A stretch of DNA of 42,322 bases. Source: a virus. The position numbers were made by a program, and so were the translations under genes. The DNA lies in the IMG/VR virus record IMGVR_UViG_3300030060_002891, positions 1 to 42,322 of that record. One strand, written 5' to 3'. Position 1 is the stretch's first letter, and every line of letters starts with the position of its first letter. The notes under the pieces were generated by a model that had not been told where the DNA came from, did not search any database, and saw nothing but the letters and a program-made list of their open reading frames with translations. Below are positions 21,038 through 28,728 of the stretch, piece after piece.

Positions 21038-23280
21038 GCTGGCATAACCTGACGCTCATTAAGGGGCTGGGGTTGTTGTGCAGTTCCTGTTCTGGTCATT
21101 CTCACCCTGTCCATCATCTCATCAAGAGCGGCTGCACCTGCATCTGAATTGCCGTCACCCAGACCAGAAACAACATCAGCAGCTACAATATATTCGTTAG
21201 GAGACACCGCAACGGGCTGCTCTGCACCGATCATGCCATCGATGTTATCCTCCATTCCACCACCTTGACCTTTGATCTGTCCTTCTGTTTGTGCGTTGGG
21301 GACAATTGATTGTAACACTTGCGTCCTAAGCTCTTGGAATGCTTCAGTGCCGTACTTGGAAACAAAGGCTTCTATTATCCCGTCCATCTCTTCGGGAGAG
21401 GTTCTACCCATTAACGCTTGCATAGTGGCTGTAATTAGAGGGTCTTGACTGGTTATACCGCCTTCTTGGAAATCAAGGCCAAGCGGGGGTAAAGATTTGT
21501 TACCATCACTGCCTTGTCTTATTTCTTCCTCTGTTTTCTTGCGATAGGTGATATTGCCATCTTTGTCTTTGATTTCTATAAGCTCGTTACCTTTTTCGTC
21601 AATAATAGTTGTCATGACACCATCTTCTGTCCGACCACCTTCTTGCTTTTCAATCACGCCTCTTCCCATCAAGATGTCAGCTTGAGTGATTTCTCCGTCT
21701 TTGTTGTAATCAGGAAAGTCAGTCTTACCCCCATCTGCAAACGGAAGATTCATGGCGGCAATGCGCTTTCTAATCTCTTCCAGATTGGTTACAGAATCAT
21801 CTCCCATCACAAGATTAGAGTAATCTTGTGTTTGTGATTCGACTGGAGAAGCCGTAGACATAGGCAGGTTTTGCGCTCCCTGTAAGCCCATAAGCTGAGG
21901 CAGCCCAGCCATGCTTGACATGGCACCGCTTGTCACACCTGCTGGCATAGTCTTGTTCTGTTGTTGTTCTTGATAAAAGTTAGTGCCTTTTCTGCCACCT
22001 TGAGGAATCATTCCACCTTTAGGGTTGTACCCAAAAAAAGGCGCGGGGTCAAAAGGAGGATCGGGTTCTGGATCTGGGGTTGGATTTTCTGGATCTTCTG
22101 GATCTGGTAAAGGCTCTCTAAAATACTGTATTTCACTACGGAACCCTGCCCTTGGATCTTTGCCTTGAGCAACTAAATCTGCCGCTTCTGTTGCAAGCTC
22201 TTCTTCTGTAACAACCCTTGATGGCCTTATCTTGTCCTGTACATTGGATGGCGTGTCAGAAGCACCACCGCTCAATCTATTGAAATAATCAAGGTTTGGC
22301 ATACCTCCTACAAACATCTTGATAGGCTCTGCACCCATGTTTTCCAAACCCTGCCTACTTTGCAAGTATCCGCTTGGATCAACGGAAGTAATACCGCCCC
22401 CGTAATAAGTGCCTGCATACGGATTGTCATTTGGATTGACAGGGATAAATGGCCTGTCATACCGTTCTGCTGCTAACTTCTTTGCACGATTCATATCAGA
22501 GTATGCCTGTAATCGTTTTTCTTCATTCTTTTGCATCATCTGATTTTGTTGATCTTCAAAGTCTTGCATCATTTGTTCTTGCGCCCGACTGCCTTCACCC
22601 ACACCAATCATGGCAAGGTTTGCAGGCTGGATAGCAGCTTTGGCTGCTTCAGGCAGAACACCCTCTGAGAGTATATTCATGCCTTCTGCGGCACTTTGCG
22701 CTGACTGCAAAGCTCCAGTTGCACCTGTCCCCTCTTGCAAATAAGGGGCAAAACTGCGTGTTCCTAATGCTTTTTGAGCGTCAGGTAACGCTAACTTTGC
22801 AATACCATCACCTGTGCTTGCTGCGTCAACCGCTGTCTGGGCAGCATCAACTGCTGCCTGTGCATCTGGAACACCAGCAACTGCCTCAGCACCTTTCCCG
22901 ATAGCAGAGCCAAGTCCAAACCCTGTTAGACCAGACATCAAGCCTTGTTTAAGATCGCCAGATTGCAGGGTGGTTGCAATGCCAGAGCCAATCGCTCCAG
23001 CCAGTGCATTGCTTAAACCTGCTGCTGTACCAGCACCAAGTAACGATGTGCCTGCTGCACTACCAAGAAGGGGTGCTAGAAAGGGCAGAAACGCCTCTGG
23101 TTGCCCTGTCATGGGATTTCTGGTTAAAGACCCTGTAGGCGACAAAGAAGCCAGCCCAGCGACCTCTACGGGGTTCATATGCACCATCATGCTATCGCCA
23201 TACCGACCTTGCGTTGCCAACTGATTAGCCATTCCCTGCATGGGTCGTTGATACATCATCTGGTTGTTTGAGTAATTCAT
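21034..23280 (-). CDS. Minor structural protein with a dockerin/EF-hand-like calcium loop
   Basis: This 748-residue protein has four parts: a Met/Gln-rich start; a hydrophobic Gly/Ala-rich region (FLPFLAPLLGSAAGTSLLGA, about residues 65-130); a disordered Pro/Gly-rich middle; and a calcium-loop motif DYNKDGEITQADIL (about 525). The conserved phage virion ending is VAVSPNEYIVAADVVSGLGD followed by GNSDAGAAALDEMMDRVR. The latter signature is common in tail or ejected proteins of podoviruses. The membrane-like region suggests interaction with the host envelope. The ATG follows the previous stop directly (TAAATG). Confidence 0.7.
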   Translation of the reverse strand: MNYSNNQMMYQRPMQGMANQLATQGRYGDSMMVHMNPVEVAGLASLSPTGSLTRNPMTGQPEAFLPFLAPLLGSAAGTSLLGAGTAAGLSNALAGAIGSGIATTLQSGDLKQGLMSGLTGFGLGSAIGKGAEAVAGVPDAQAAVDAAQTAVDAASTGDGIAKLALPDAQKALGTRSFAPYLQEGTGATGALQSAQSAAEGMNILSEGVLPEAAKAAIQPANLAMIGVGEGSRAQEQMMQDFEDQQNQMMQKNEEKRLQAYSDMNRAKKLAAERYDRPFIPVNPNDNPYAGTYYGGGITSVDPSGYLQSRQGLENMGAEPIKMFVGGMPNLDYFNRLSGGASDTPSNVQDKIRPSRVVTEEELATEAADLVAQGKDPRAGFRSEIQYFREPLPDPEDPENPTPDPEPDPPFDPAPFFGYNPKGGMIPQGGRKGTNFYQEQQQNKTMPAGVTSGAMSSMAGLPQLMGLQGAQNLPMSTASPVESQTQDYSNLVMGDDSVTNLEEIRKRIAAMNLPFADGGKTDFPDYNKDGEITQADILMGRGVIEKQEGGRTEDGVMTTIIDEKGNELIEIKDKDGNITYRKKTEEEIRQGSDGNKSLPPLGLDFQEGGITSQDPLITATMQALMGRTSPEEMDGIIEAFVSKYGTEAFQELRTQVLQSIVPNAQTEGQIKGQGGGMEDNIDGMIGAEQPVAVSPNEYIVAADVVSGLGDGNSDAGAAALDEMMDRVRMTRTGTAQQPQPLNERQVMPA

Positions 23281-23610
23281 TTAACTCGTCTCCACACCGA
23301 ATAGGTTAAAACTTACATTTGCTGCACTTGCATATACTTTCACTACATCTGCCTGTCCAAGGCAGATACCAATAACCACTGTCTGGGCTGTCGTTGCTGC
23401 CAGAGCTTGATCATAAAATATAAACTGTTTGTCATCTGCGCCAGCACCTGCTACATGGATGCTAACCCGAAAGGTAATACCTGAGCCACTCCTGTTACAA
23501 ATAACCAAAGAACTTACTGTTGTCTGGGTAAGGTTAGGAACCGTATACAAAACGGTTGTTGTCGTTGCCGACACATCTAGCTGACCAAGAACTTTGATTA
23601 CGTCTGTCAT
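23281..23610 (-). CDS. Small beta-rich virion protein
   Basis: This 109-residue protein is made mostly of strands: LYTVPNLTQTTVSSLVICNR, ITFRVSIHVAGAGADDKQF, YDQALAATTAQTVVIGICLG, DVVKVYASAANVSFNLFGVE. The pattern 'tvssl.i.NrsgsgitfrvSi' with a following 'lgqaDvVkVyAs' is common in tail or head-completion proteins of marine phages, encoded beside the gp10-like stabilisation protein. The exact role is unknown. It overlaps the upstream gene by ATGA. Confidence 0.7.
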   Translation of the reverse strand: MTDVIKVLGQLDVSATTTTVLYTVPNLTQTTVSSLVICNRSGSGITFRVSIHVAGAGADDKQFIFYDQALAATTAQTVVIGICLGQADVVKVYASAANVSFNLFGVETS

Positions 23611-23801
23611 GAAGCACCCATCAACAGAAACTGGAATCTACGCATCGCAAGAGAACCCGTTTTGTCAGCTTGGGTTTTTGCAATATCGATATCAAGCTCA
23701 TGAGTATTGAGAACGTCTGTCACTGTTCTACGGGTCAAAGCCTCTTCTCTTGCATTGTATTCTTGCGTTGGTACGGGCAAAGGATGTTTCTTAAACGTCA
23801 T
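23607..23801 (-). CDS. Short protein of unknown function in the tail module
   Basis: This 64-residue protein (MTFKKHPLPVPTQEYNAREE...) is coupled to both neighbours by overlapping stop/start codons (TAATG and ATGA). After a Pro-rich start it is predicted to be helical (ALTRRTVTDVLNTHELDIDI). Conserved small ORFs in this place are frequent in related phages, but no function is known to me. Confidence 0.6.
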   Translation of the reverse strand: MTFKKHPLPVPTQEYNAREEALTRRTVTDVLNTHELDIDIAKTQADKTGSLAMRRFQFLLMGAS

Positions 23802-25648
23802 TATCGTCTACCGTCTTGTCTGATCTGAAATCGTAACGTACCTAACCGCCAGCCATACCCAGTGCCTGAACTTTCGATTCTTAGCACAGGGTGTCTAGCC
23901 CTTGCTCGCACATGTGACTCTGTTGTTGACTGGTTAACAGTAGCAGATGACAGGGTCGTGGTGCTTTCCAAGGGATAATTCCTTCCCTTTAAAGTCAGGT
24001 TAATTTCTGGATCAGCACCAGAGAACGTAAAGTCTGGTATGATTCTGTTTACAAACATGAAACTTTCACCGTCATTAATTTCAAGGTCACCAGACTCTAT
24101 AAAAGCCGTCATTGCAGAACCGTCATCATCATGACCTGTTTCATGCTGGTATAAATAGTTTGCGTTTGAACTGGTAATAACACTAGCTGCAAGTGGTGCT
24201 GTGCCTGTGCCGTAATCGTTCCACGCGCCTCTTTCCAAGGTACCTATAGACCAGAGGTTTTCTGCGTAATCAAACGTCACATAGTTTGTGATTTCTGTAT
24301 TACCAGTGCCTACTGGATAAAACCAAGTAACTTCGGAGTACGCTGAGTTCTCAGCGGCAAACACCTTATAAGCCTGACTCTTGTTCAGGTTAGAAAACAC
24401 ATGATTTTTTACAGAGCATGGCAGAGTTTGAACAGAACCGTTATAAACATAAAAGCCCCCTTCATCCATGAAATATACCTGACCACCAACGTCTATTCCT
24501 GCATTAGGTGATATCATCGACACATCGGTTGAAATAAGGGAAAGCTCAAAAACAAAAGCACCTCCGACAAAACGCATCGAATGAACACTACGATCAGTAA
24601 ACACAAGTATCTCTTGTCTTGATTGAACTGCCCCGACAATTAAAGAACCAGAGTTAATCCTGATACCGCCAGCGGTATTGGTCGCTGTTGGTGTCCAGTC
24701 TCTTGCGCTTTCCTGTGTAGAGAAACGAACAAACAAGGGATCGATAGTGCTTGACCCTATGGCATTACAACCAAAAGCAATGACATGTTGATCTGTATCA
24801 GAAACCATTACTTGAAGTGCGACAGTAGGTGCATCGGATGCACCGCTTAAAGCAGTAATATTTACTGCACGATTGCTCAATCCTGCCGAAACATCGGAAT
24901 AAAAAATACCTCCACCTCGGACATTAAAGATCAGGTCTTCTCCAAAGTTATCCTGACTAAACAGTCTTAATTGATTTCCAGAGCTAATCGCTGTTGATGA
25001 GCCAAAACCACCAAATCCCCAACCATCTGCACCCCAGCCTTGAGATGCAATATACGCATTAAGTCCTGTATTAATCTGATATGCACCGACAACGCTACCG
25101 CCACCGTTACCAGAGTCACTGGCATTTGCGGTAAGGGTGTCACCGCTGGTGTCCTTTGCTGTTACGGTATAAGTGTTTGCGTCAGCCACGGATGCAATCT
25201 GATACTCCTGATTCAACGCAGAGGCAATAATCAAACCACCTAAACTTGCAGCACCTGAGAAAGTAACAAAATCGTTTACAACCGCGCCATGACCTGAATC
25301 GGTAACGGTAAGAGTTGATGATCCGTTGCTTGCAGCAAAGGTTACATCACCTGCGCTTGTCGTCGATCTTAAAGGGGTAACGTCTTTGTAGGCGTTACCC
25401 TCTGTGATATAAAACTTCAGATTAGTGCCAACCCCAATATGTTTAATACTAGTCAAAGTTGACCAAGAATGAAGGGATCGGCAAACACCCTCAAACGAAT
25501 CTAGCAGGTATTTTTGCCACCCACCAATCTTTTCTGGATTCCCCTGCCTAAATCTTATCTTGTCAGAATCAACCCAACCCTGATCGGCTGTATAGTCAGT
25601 GCCTTCCTTGTTGACACCCGGAGCAAACTTTACTTTACGAAGAGCCAT
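23801..25648 (-). CDS. P22 gp10-like packaged DNA stabilisation / tail hub protein
   Basis: This 615-residue protein starts MALRKVKFAPGVNKEGTDYT and continues DQGWVDSDKIRFRQGNPEKI, the hallmark of this family in podoviruses. Beta-rich repeats follow, including VVNDFVTFSGAASLGGL and RQEILVFTDRSVHSMRFVGG, then GGQVYFMDEGGFYVYNG and WFYPVGTGNTEITNYVTFDY. These fit a beta-propeller-like tail hub that closes the portal channel after packaging. The N-terminal domain carries an inserted region (about 95-190) rich in Gly, Ser and Thr, also common in marine relatives. It lies 8 nt after its upstream neighbour. Confidence 0.85.
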   Translation of the reverse strand: MALRKVKFAPGVNKEGTDYTADQGWVDSDKIRFRQGNPEKIGGWQKYLLDSFEGVCRSLHSWSTLTSIKHIGVGTNLKFYITEGNAYKDVTPLRSTTSAGDVTFAASNGSSTLTVTDSGHGAVVNDFVTFSGAASLGGLIIASALNQEYQIASVADANTYTVTAKDTSGDTLTANASDSGNGGGSVVGAYQINTGLNAYIASQGWGADGWGFGGFGSSTAISSGNQLRLFSQDNFGEDLIFNVRGGGIFYSDVSAGLSNRAVNITALSGASDAPTVALQVMVSDTDQHVIAFGCNAIGSSTIDPLFVRFSTQESARDWTPTATNTAGGIRINSGSLIVGAVQSRQEILVFTDRSVHSMRFVGGAFVFELSLISTDVSMISPNAGIDVGGQVYFMDEGGFYVYNGSVQTLPCSVKNHVFSNLNKSQAYKVFAAENSAYSEVTWFYPVGTGNTEITNYVTFDYAENLWSIGTLERGAWNDYGTGTAPLAASVITSSNANYLYQHETGHDDDGSAMTAFIESGDLEINDGESFMFVNRIIPDFTFSGADPEINLTLKGRNYPLESTTTLSSATVNQSTTESHVRARARHPVLRIESSGTGYGWRLGTLRFQIRQDGRR

Positions 25649-25656
25649 AGCTTCTC

Positions 25657-26106
25657 CTATTGAATCTGAAACGGTGTCGTCTTTGGCTGCATCATCGGCC
25701 TAGTTGTCAATTGTGGTCTAAAGGGTGTAGGTCTGAATCTTTGAGTGGGAGGCATTGGTAATGGCCTCATGCCGCCGCCTTTTGGCCTTGGTGGCATGGG
25801 CCTTCTCATGGGCGGTTGCCGCATCGGTTGATAATTAGGACGACTCATCGACCTGCCATAAGCCTGCCCCATCAAACTTGCTATTCCTGACTGGTTAGGA
25901 AATAAACTTTGCTCTTCTGCTCTCATCTCTGGAGCATATCTAAACCTTGCCATGTCCCTTCCAAAGGGCAAAGAGGGTGTCTGTTGACGAGGGGGACGCA
26001 TAAAGGGTGGGCTAGGACGAGGCAAGAAACCACCATCTTGAACTGGAGGGAAACGCATACCACCATCAGGCATCTGAGGCATTCTTCTTGAGCCACCTTT
26101 ACTCAT
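25657..26106 (-). CDS. Pro/Arg/Met-rich disordered protein
   Basis: This 149-residue protein is dominated by Pro, Arg, Met and Gly (MRFPPVQDGGFLPRPSPPFM, MRQPPMRRPMPPRPKGG). It is predicted to be disordered and very basic. It is coupled to the endolysin gene by an ATGA overlap and lies between lysis and tail genes. Short proteins of this composition in the same position occur in other phages, and may bind nucleic acid or act as a structural linker. No function is assigned. Confidence 0.6.
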   Translation of the reverse strand: MSKGGSRRMPQMPDGGMRFPPVQDGGFLPRPSPPFMRPPRQQTPSLPFGRDMARFRYAPEMRAEEQSLFPNQSGIASLMGQAYGRSMSRPNYQPMRQPPMRRPMPPRPKGGGMRPLPMPPTQRFRPTPFRPQLTTRPMMQPKTTPFQIQ

Positions 26107-26537
26107 TGATATTCTCCTGTACGAATCATGTACGCAAGTTCTTTAGCCCTGTTCCCAACTTGTTGCGCCCAGCGGCTATCTAAAAAATTATCTGCGGCTT
26201 CGTTGTATCGTTTGCTTGCCATTGCACCTAACGCCTTTTCAAACTTTCTAAGCACCGTTTGTCCAAGATTGAAACTTATGTCGATCATCGCGTCTCGCCT
26301 TACAGCGTCCAGATCATTAAACCAGTCATACTCTTCAGAAAGCTCACCAATCACCCTGTAAATGTCATTCAAAAGCATTTGATCTATTTCTGCTTCTGTT
26401 AGTCCGAGACCTGATTCGGAAATGTTCCTGCCTACGCCTATTGTTTCATAACCAGCAGAACACTTGTACACATGCTTCCTAACACCTTCGTGCTTTCTGA
26501 GCATGATCTTTAATTTTACAAAGCGTGTTGCGTTCAT
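26103..26537 (-). CDS. GH24 (T4-type) lysozyme endolysin with Cys in the catalytic Asp position
   Basis: This 144-residue protein carries LRKHEGVRKHVYKCSAGYET followed by IGVGRNI. This fits the endolysin triad spacing E-8aa-(D/C)-5aa-T, with E17, C26 and T32. T4 lysozyme has Asp at the second position; Cys is a known functional alternative. Later segments (DWFNDLDAVRRDAMIDISFN, then LGQTVLRKFEKAL) match the family's C-terminal lobe. It should cleave the bacterial cell wall at lysis. No signal peptide or SAR anchor is visible, so a holin is needed for export, consistent with the nearby holin genes. Confidence 0.88.
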   Translation of the reverse strand: MNATRFVKLKIMLRKHEGVRKHVYKCSAGYETIGVGRNISESGLGLTEAEIDQMLLNDIYRVIGELSEEYDWFNDLDAVRRDAMIDISFNLGQTVLRKFEKALGAMASKRYNEAADNFLDSRWAQQVGNRAKELAYMIRTGEYQ

Positions 26538-26875
26538 TTACCAAAGTATTCCCAAGCATGGCCTTCATCAACAAGCATCTGACAAATGTCCCTGTTATCT
26601 TCTGTGTAGATTGTAGCAAGGATTCTACCGTACTTTCCTCTGCCATGACTAAGCATGACCAGTCTGTCAGGACACAGTTCTATAAGCCTTTGCTTTGCAA
26701 GCAAACCTTTGCGTTTATGCTCTTTGTCCCTCGTTCTGGACTCCCAAGCATTTATACCATATAACCTGAGACGCTGTTTACGCAATTCGACATCAAATCC
26801 CAGCCTGATGGTTACGTCGATTGTGTCACCATCTACAACTCTCAACAAGTCGCAGGTATAAACATAAGGCTTCAT
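26534..26875 (-). CDS. Staphylococcal-nuclease-like (SNase/TNase) protein
   Basis: This 113-residue protein has the SNase pattern VVDGDTIDV (D15, D17), RLRLYGINAWESRT and KYGRILA. By alignment with staphylococcal nuclease, R37, E45 and R84 occupy the positions of catalytic R35, E43 and R87. The metal ligand D40 is replaced by N42 and the usual Pro by W44. Phage members often have Asn here, so activity is possible but not certain. It may degrade host DNA or process DNA at lysis. ATGA overlaps join it to the genes on both sides. Confidence 0.8.
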   Translation of the reverse strand: MKPYVYTCDLLRVVDGDTIDVTIRLGFDVELRKQRLRLYGINAWESRTRDKEHKRKGLLAKQRLIELCPDRLVMLSHGRGKYGRILATIYTEDNRDICQMLVDEGHAWEYFGK

Positions 26876-27003
26876 CGTTTTTTCTTGCGTGTTGTCCGAT
26901 CTTTTTTAATCTTGCTTAACGTCTTGGCTTGTGCCGCATGTGTTTTAGAAGCCTTTTTTAAGCCCTTGATTACCTTGTTCAACCTTCTTGTAGTTTGCGC
27001 CAT
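26872..27003 (-). CDS. Very basic 43-residue protein
   Basis: An ATG at 27003 with AAGG 7 nt upstream opens a 43-codon frame (MAQTTRRLNKVIKGLKKASK...) that ends KKKR and stops exactly in an ATGA overlap with the SNase gene. About 40% of residues are Lys or Arg. The start, the ribosome-binding site and the coupled stop all support translation. The composition suggests DNA or RNA binding, possibly together with the neighbouring nuclease; I recognise no named domain. Confidence 0.65.
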   Translation of the reverse strand: MAQTTRRLNKVIKGLKKASKTHAAQAKTLSKIKKDRTTRKKKR

Positions 27004-27012
27004 AAGATTACC

Positions 27013-27186
27013 TTAGTCCTCTTTGCCTGCATTCAAAGCCGCAGACACATTGATGTACGCTTCGTTCTTGTCTGGTGTTGATTTGTCATCAGCAAGATAG
27101 CGACCTTTCTTATCTCTGGCACGAACACGCTTAAACTCACGCCCGAAAAATAACTTTAGATGTTTCTCATATAACCAGCCAATCAT
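27013..27186 (-). CDS. Conserved small protein in the lysis cassette (57 residues)
   Basis: The ATG at 27186 overlaps the stop of the 3TM holin gene (ATGA) and opens a 57-codon frame: MIGWLYEKHLKLFFGREFKR, then the motif RARDKKGRYLADDKSTPDKN, then EAYINVSAALNAGKED. The 'rDkKGRYlaDDksTPdkNEAy' motif recurs in short phage proteins known to me from marine and other phages, always beside lysis or tail genes. The N-terminus is amphipathic and could sit on a membrane. Its function is unknown. Confidence 0.75.
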   Translation of the reverse strand: MIGWLYEKHLKLFFGREFKRVRARDKKGRYLADDKSTPDKNEAYINVSAALNAGKED

Positions 27187-27581
27187 TTTTCTCTTGAAAC
27201 CCCTTGTACTTTTTCCACTGATCTCATTGCTCCAAGTCCCAGCATACCCATTAATACAGGCATCATAGTGCTAGTGTCAATCAAAGGTATGACAACATCA
27301 GATTCAGCCAAGGCTAAACCAAAGTTGGAAAATGGAATTAAAATGTAGTTTGAGGCCATTCCTAATACGCAGACCCAGCCGACAGCCGGTCTCCAACCGG
27401 CAACAAACATGCTTTTACTTGCAGCCTCTACCTTGTTAACTTCCAATTGGCCTTTTGCTAATTCCTGAGCATGTTTTTGTGCCATCGTGCCAATTTCGTG
27501 GGCCAAGGCATTCTTGGTGTCTTTGTCCTCTATAAACTTATCAAGTAGACCTGCGACTGGCCCAATTAATGCTTGAAGCAT
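27183..27581 (-). CDS. 3TM holin (GTA_holin_3TM-like)
   Basis: This 132-residue protein has a helical N-terminal part (LLDKFIEDKDTKNALAHEIG, AQELAKGQLEVNKVEAASK). The signature FVAGWRPAVGWVCVLGMASN follows, then further membrane segments (YILIPFSNFGLALAESD and MMPVLMGMLGLGAM). This matches the 3TM phage holin superfamily first noted in gene-transfer agents. It should form the inner-membrane lesion that lets the endolysin reach the wall. One base separates it from the upstream gene. Confidence 0.82.
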   Translation of the reverse strand: MLQALIGPVAGLLDKFIEDKDTKNALAHEIGTMAQKHAQELAKGQLEVNKVEAASKSMFVAGWRPAVGWVCVLGMASNYILIPFSNFGLALAESDVVIPLIDTSTMMPVLMGMLGLGAMRSVEKVQGVSREK

Positions 27582-27582
27582 A

Positions 27583-28026
27583 TCAATCTCCCTTTCCAGC
27601 GTTTAAAAACTCCATGACCGCCATCAACATAGAAAATATACTTGCAACAGCCGTCATCATGTATTTGAACCATTTAACAACCAAAGACATAGTTGCTGCA
27701 TCCGATTGCTTTCTTCTTTTTTCTTGATATGCTCTTTCTCGCTTTGCTTCTTTTTGGAACTGCAAGAAGTCTTCCCACATTCCGGGCCTGCCAACCAGCT
27801 TCATATGTGTGCGAAGTTCTGCTTCTTTTTCCCTAAGTTTTTCTAACTCAAGAAAGTTCTGCAATACAGAGCCACGACCTTTCTTGTTGGATCGCCTTGC
27901 AAGTATAGATTTATTGTTGAAATAATTAGCGCAAGCCTCAGCACAGTGACTTAGGTCTTTCCCGTGCTTGACGCTTTGTAACATAACGTCAATTGCGCGG
28001 TTGGCTGCTTGGATTTCTTCAAGCAC
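27583..28026 (-). CDS. Conserved phage protein with a C-terminal membrane segment
   Basis: This 147-residue protein starts at a GTG one base after the upstream stop. The order ANRAIDVMLQSVKHGKDLSH, ACANYFNNKSIL, NFLELEKLREKEAELRTHMK, LVGRPGMWEDFLQFQKEAKR defines a widespread phage family of unknown function; 'LREKEaEL...GRPGmW.dfl.Fq.eAk' is its core. The end is a membrane helix (MMTAVASIFSMLMAVMEFLN). The first part is likely a coiled coil, so a membrane-anchored lysis or superinfection factor is possible. Confidence 0.75.
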   Translation of the reverse strand: MLEEIQAANRAIDVMLQSVKHGKDLSHCAEACANYFNNKSILARRSNKKGRGSVLQNFLELEKLREKEAELRTHMKLVGRPGMWEDFLQFQKEAKRERAYQEKRRKQSDAATMSLVVKWFKYMMTAVASIFSMLMAVMEFLNAGKGD

Positions 28027-28027
28027 T

Positions 28028-28351
28028 TCATCTTCTACTCATGAAAGCAGTAGCTCCAAAATAAGCCGCTACAATGGACGCTTGAGCTATATAGAACAGT
28101 CCAAGCAAATCAGAAAGAGCCTTAACCCTGCTGTCGGGCATCATGGGTAACATAAGGAAGACAGAAAACAACACCATTGATATCATGGCTACCCAAGCCA
28201 TGTTTCTTTGAGAGTCTGCCTTTTCTTCACGAAGCTCTAATTCGACAAGCTGCTGATGACGCTCCAGTTCCTCGTCAGTTACCTCGCCATCTCCATCAAG
28301 GTCATACTTGGCGTACTTACTGGTTCGCTGTAATTTTTTTTGCGTAGCCAT
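28028..28351 (-). CDS. EF-hand membrane protein, possibly holin-like
   Basis: This 107-residue protein has a canonical EF-hand loop, DLDGDGEVTDEEL, at residues about 17-29, followed by a charged helix (ERHQQLVELELREEKADSQR) and two membrane spans (MAWVAMISMVLFSVFLMLP and LLGLFYIAQASIVAAYFGAT). This arrangement is recurrent in marine phage lysis regions. A calcium-responsive holin or membrane protein is a reasonable guess, not established. GAGG precedes the ATG by 6 nt. Confidence 0.75.
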   Translation of the reverse strand: MATQKKLQRTSKYAKYDLDGDGEVTDEELERHQQLVELELREEKADSQRNMAWVAMISMVLFSVFLMLPMMPDSRVKALSDLLGLFYIAQASIVAAYFGATAFMSRR

Positions 28352-28541
28352 CTATTTCCTCCTTGTTGGGATCGACAAAAGCAGGTTTGCAGAAAGCTAG
28401 AGCAGGCTTATAGTTCTCCTCCCGTTTCGTGAGGATTTTTGCAATGTTGACGCAATGCTTTTGATTCATGTAATAACCCGCAACCTTTTCTGGATCGGCA
28501 GGGCTTAACTGAACAATAAGCGCAAAAACTATTATTTCCAT
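28317..28541 (-). CDS. Small exported protein with two cysteines
   Basis: This 74-residue protein has a short hydrophobic start (MEIIVFALIVQLSPADPEKV) resembling a signal peptide, followed by KVAGYYMNQKHCVNIAKILT and ALAFCKPAF. The two cysteines (30 and 51) could form a disulphide in the periplasm. It overlaps the EF-hand gene by 35 nt and starts directly after the previous stop. It may be a periplasmic lysis accessory protein; the family is not identified. Confidence 0.6.
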   Translation of the reverse strand: MEIIVFALIVQLSPADPEKVAGYYMNQKHCVNIAKILTKREENYKPALAFCKPAFVDPNKEEIDGYAKKITANQ

Positions 28542-28727
28542 TTATCCCATCCATTTGAATGCTGCCAATACAGTTATAATAAACGGATAAACTCCCCATA
28601 ACATTAGCTCTAATTTATCGAACCGCTTAGAGCCTTCTCCAAGACGATCTTCAATATTCTGATAACGGATCAAGCATTCACGCTCATGATTGTCGATCCT
28701 TGTCATTGACTCCTTAACAGTAGCCAT
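28542..28727 (-). CDS. XhlA-like coiled-coil / membrane-anchor protein
   Basis: This 61-residue protein begins at the ATG at 28727, one base after the upstream stop; a longer start would overlap that gene by 71 nt. It has a coiled-coil segment (MATVKESMTRIDNHERECLI, RYQNIEDRLGEGSKRFDKLE) and a terminal membrane helix (LMLWGVYPFIITVLAAFKW). This is the layout of haemolysin XhlA-type cell-surface proteins and some phage holin partners. Confidence 0.65.
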   Translation of the reverse strand: MATVKESMTRIDNHERECLIRYQNIEDRLGEGSKRFDKLELMLWGVYPFIITVLAAFKWMG

Positions 28728-28728
28728 A

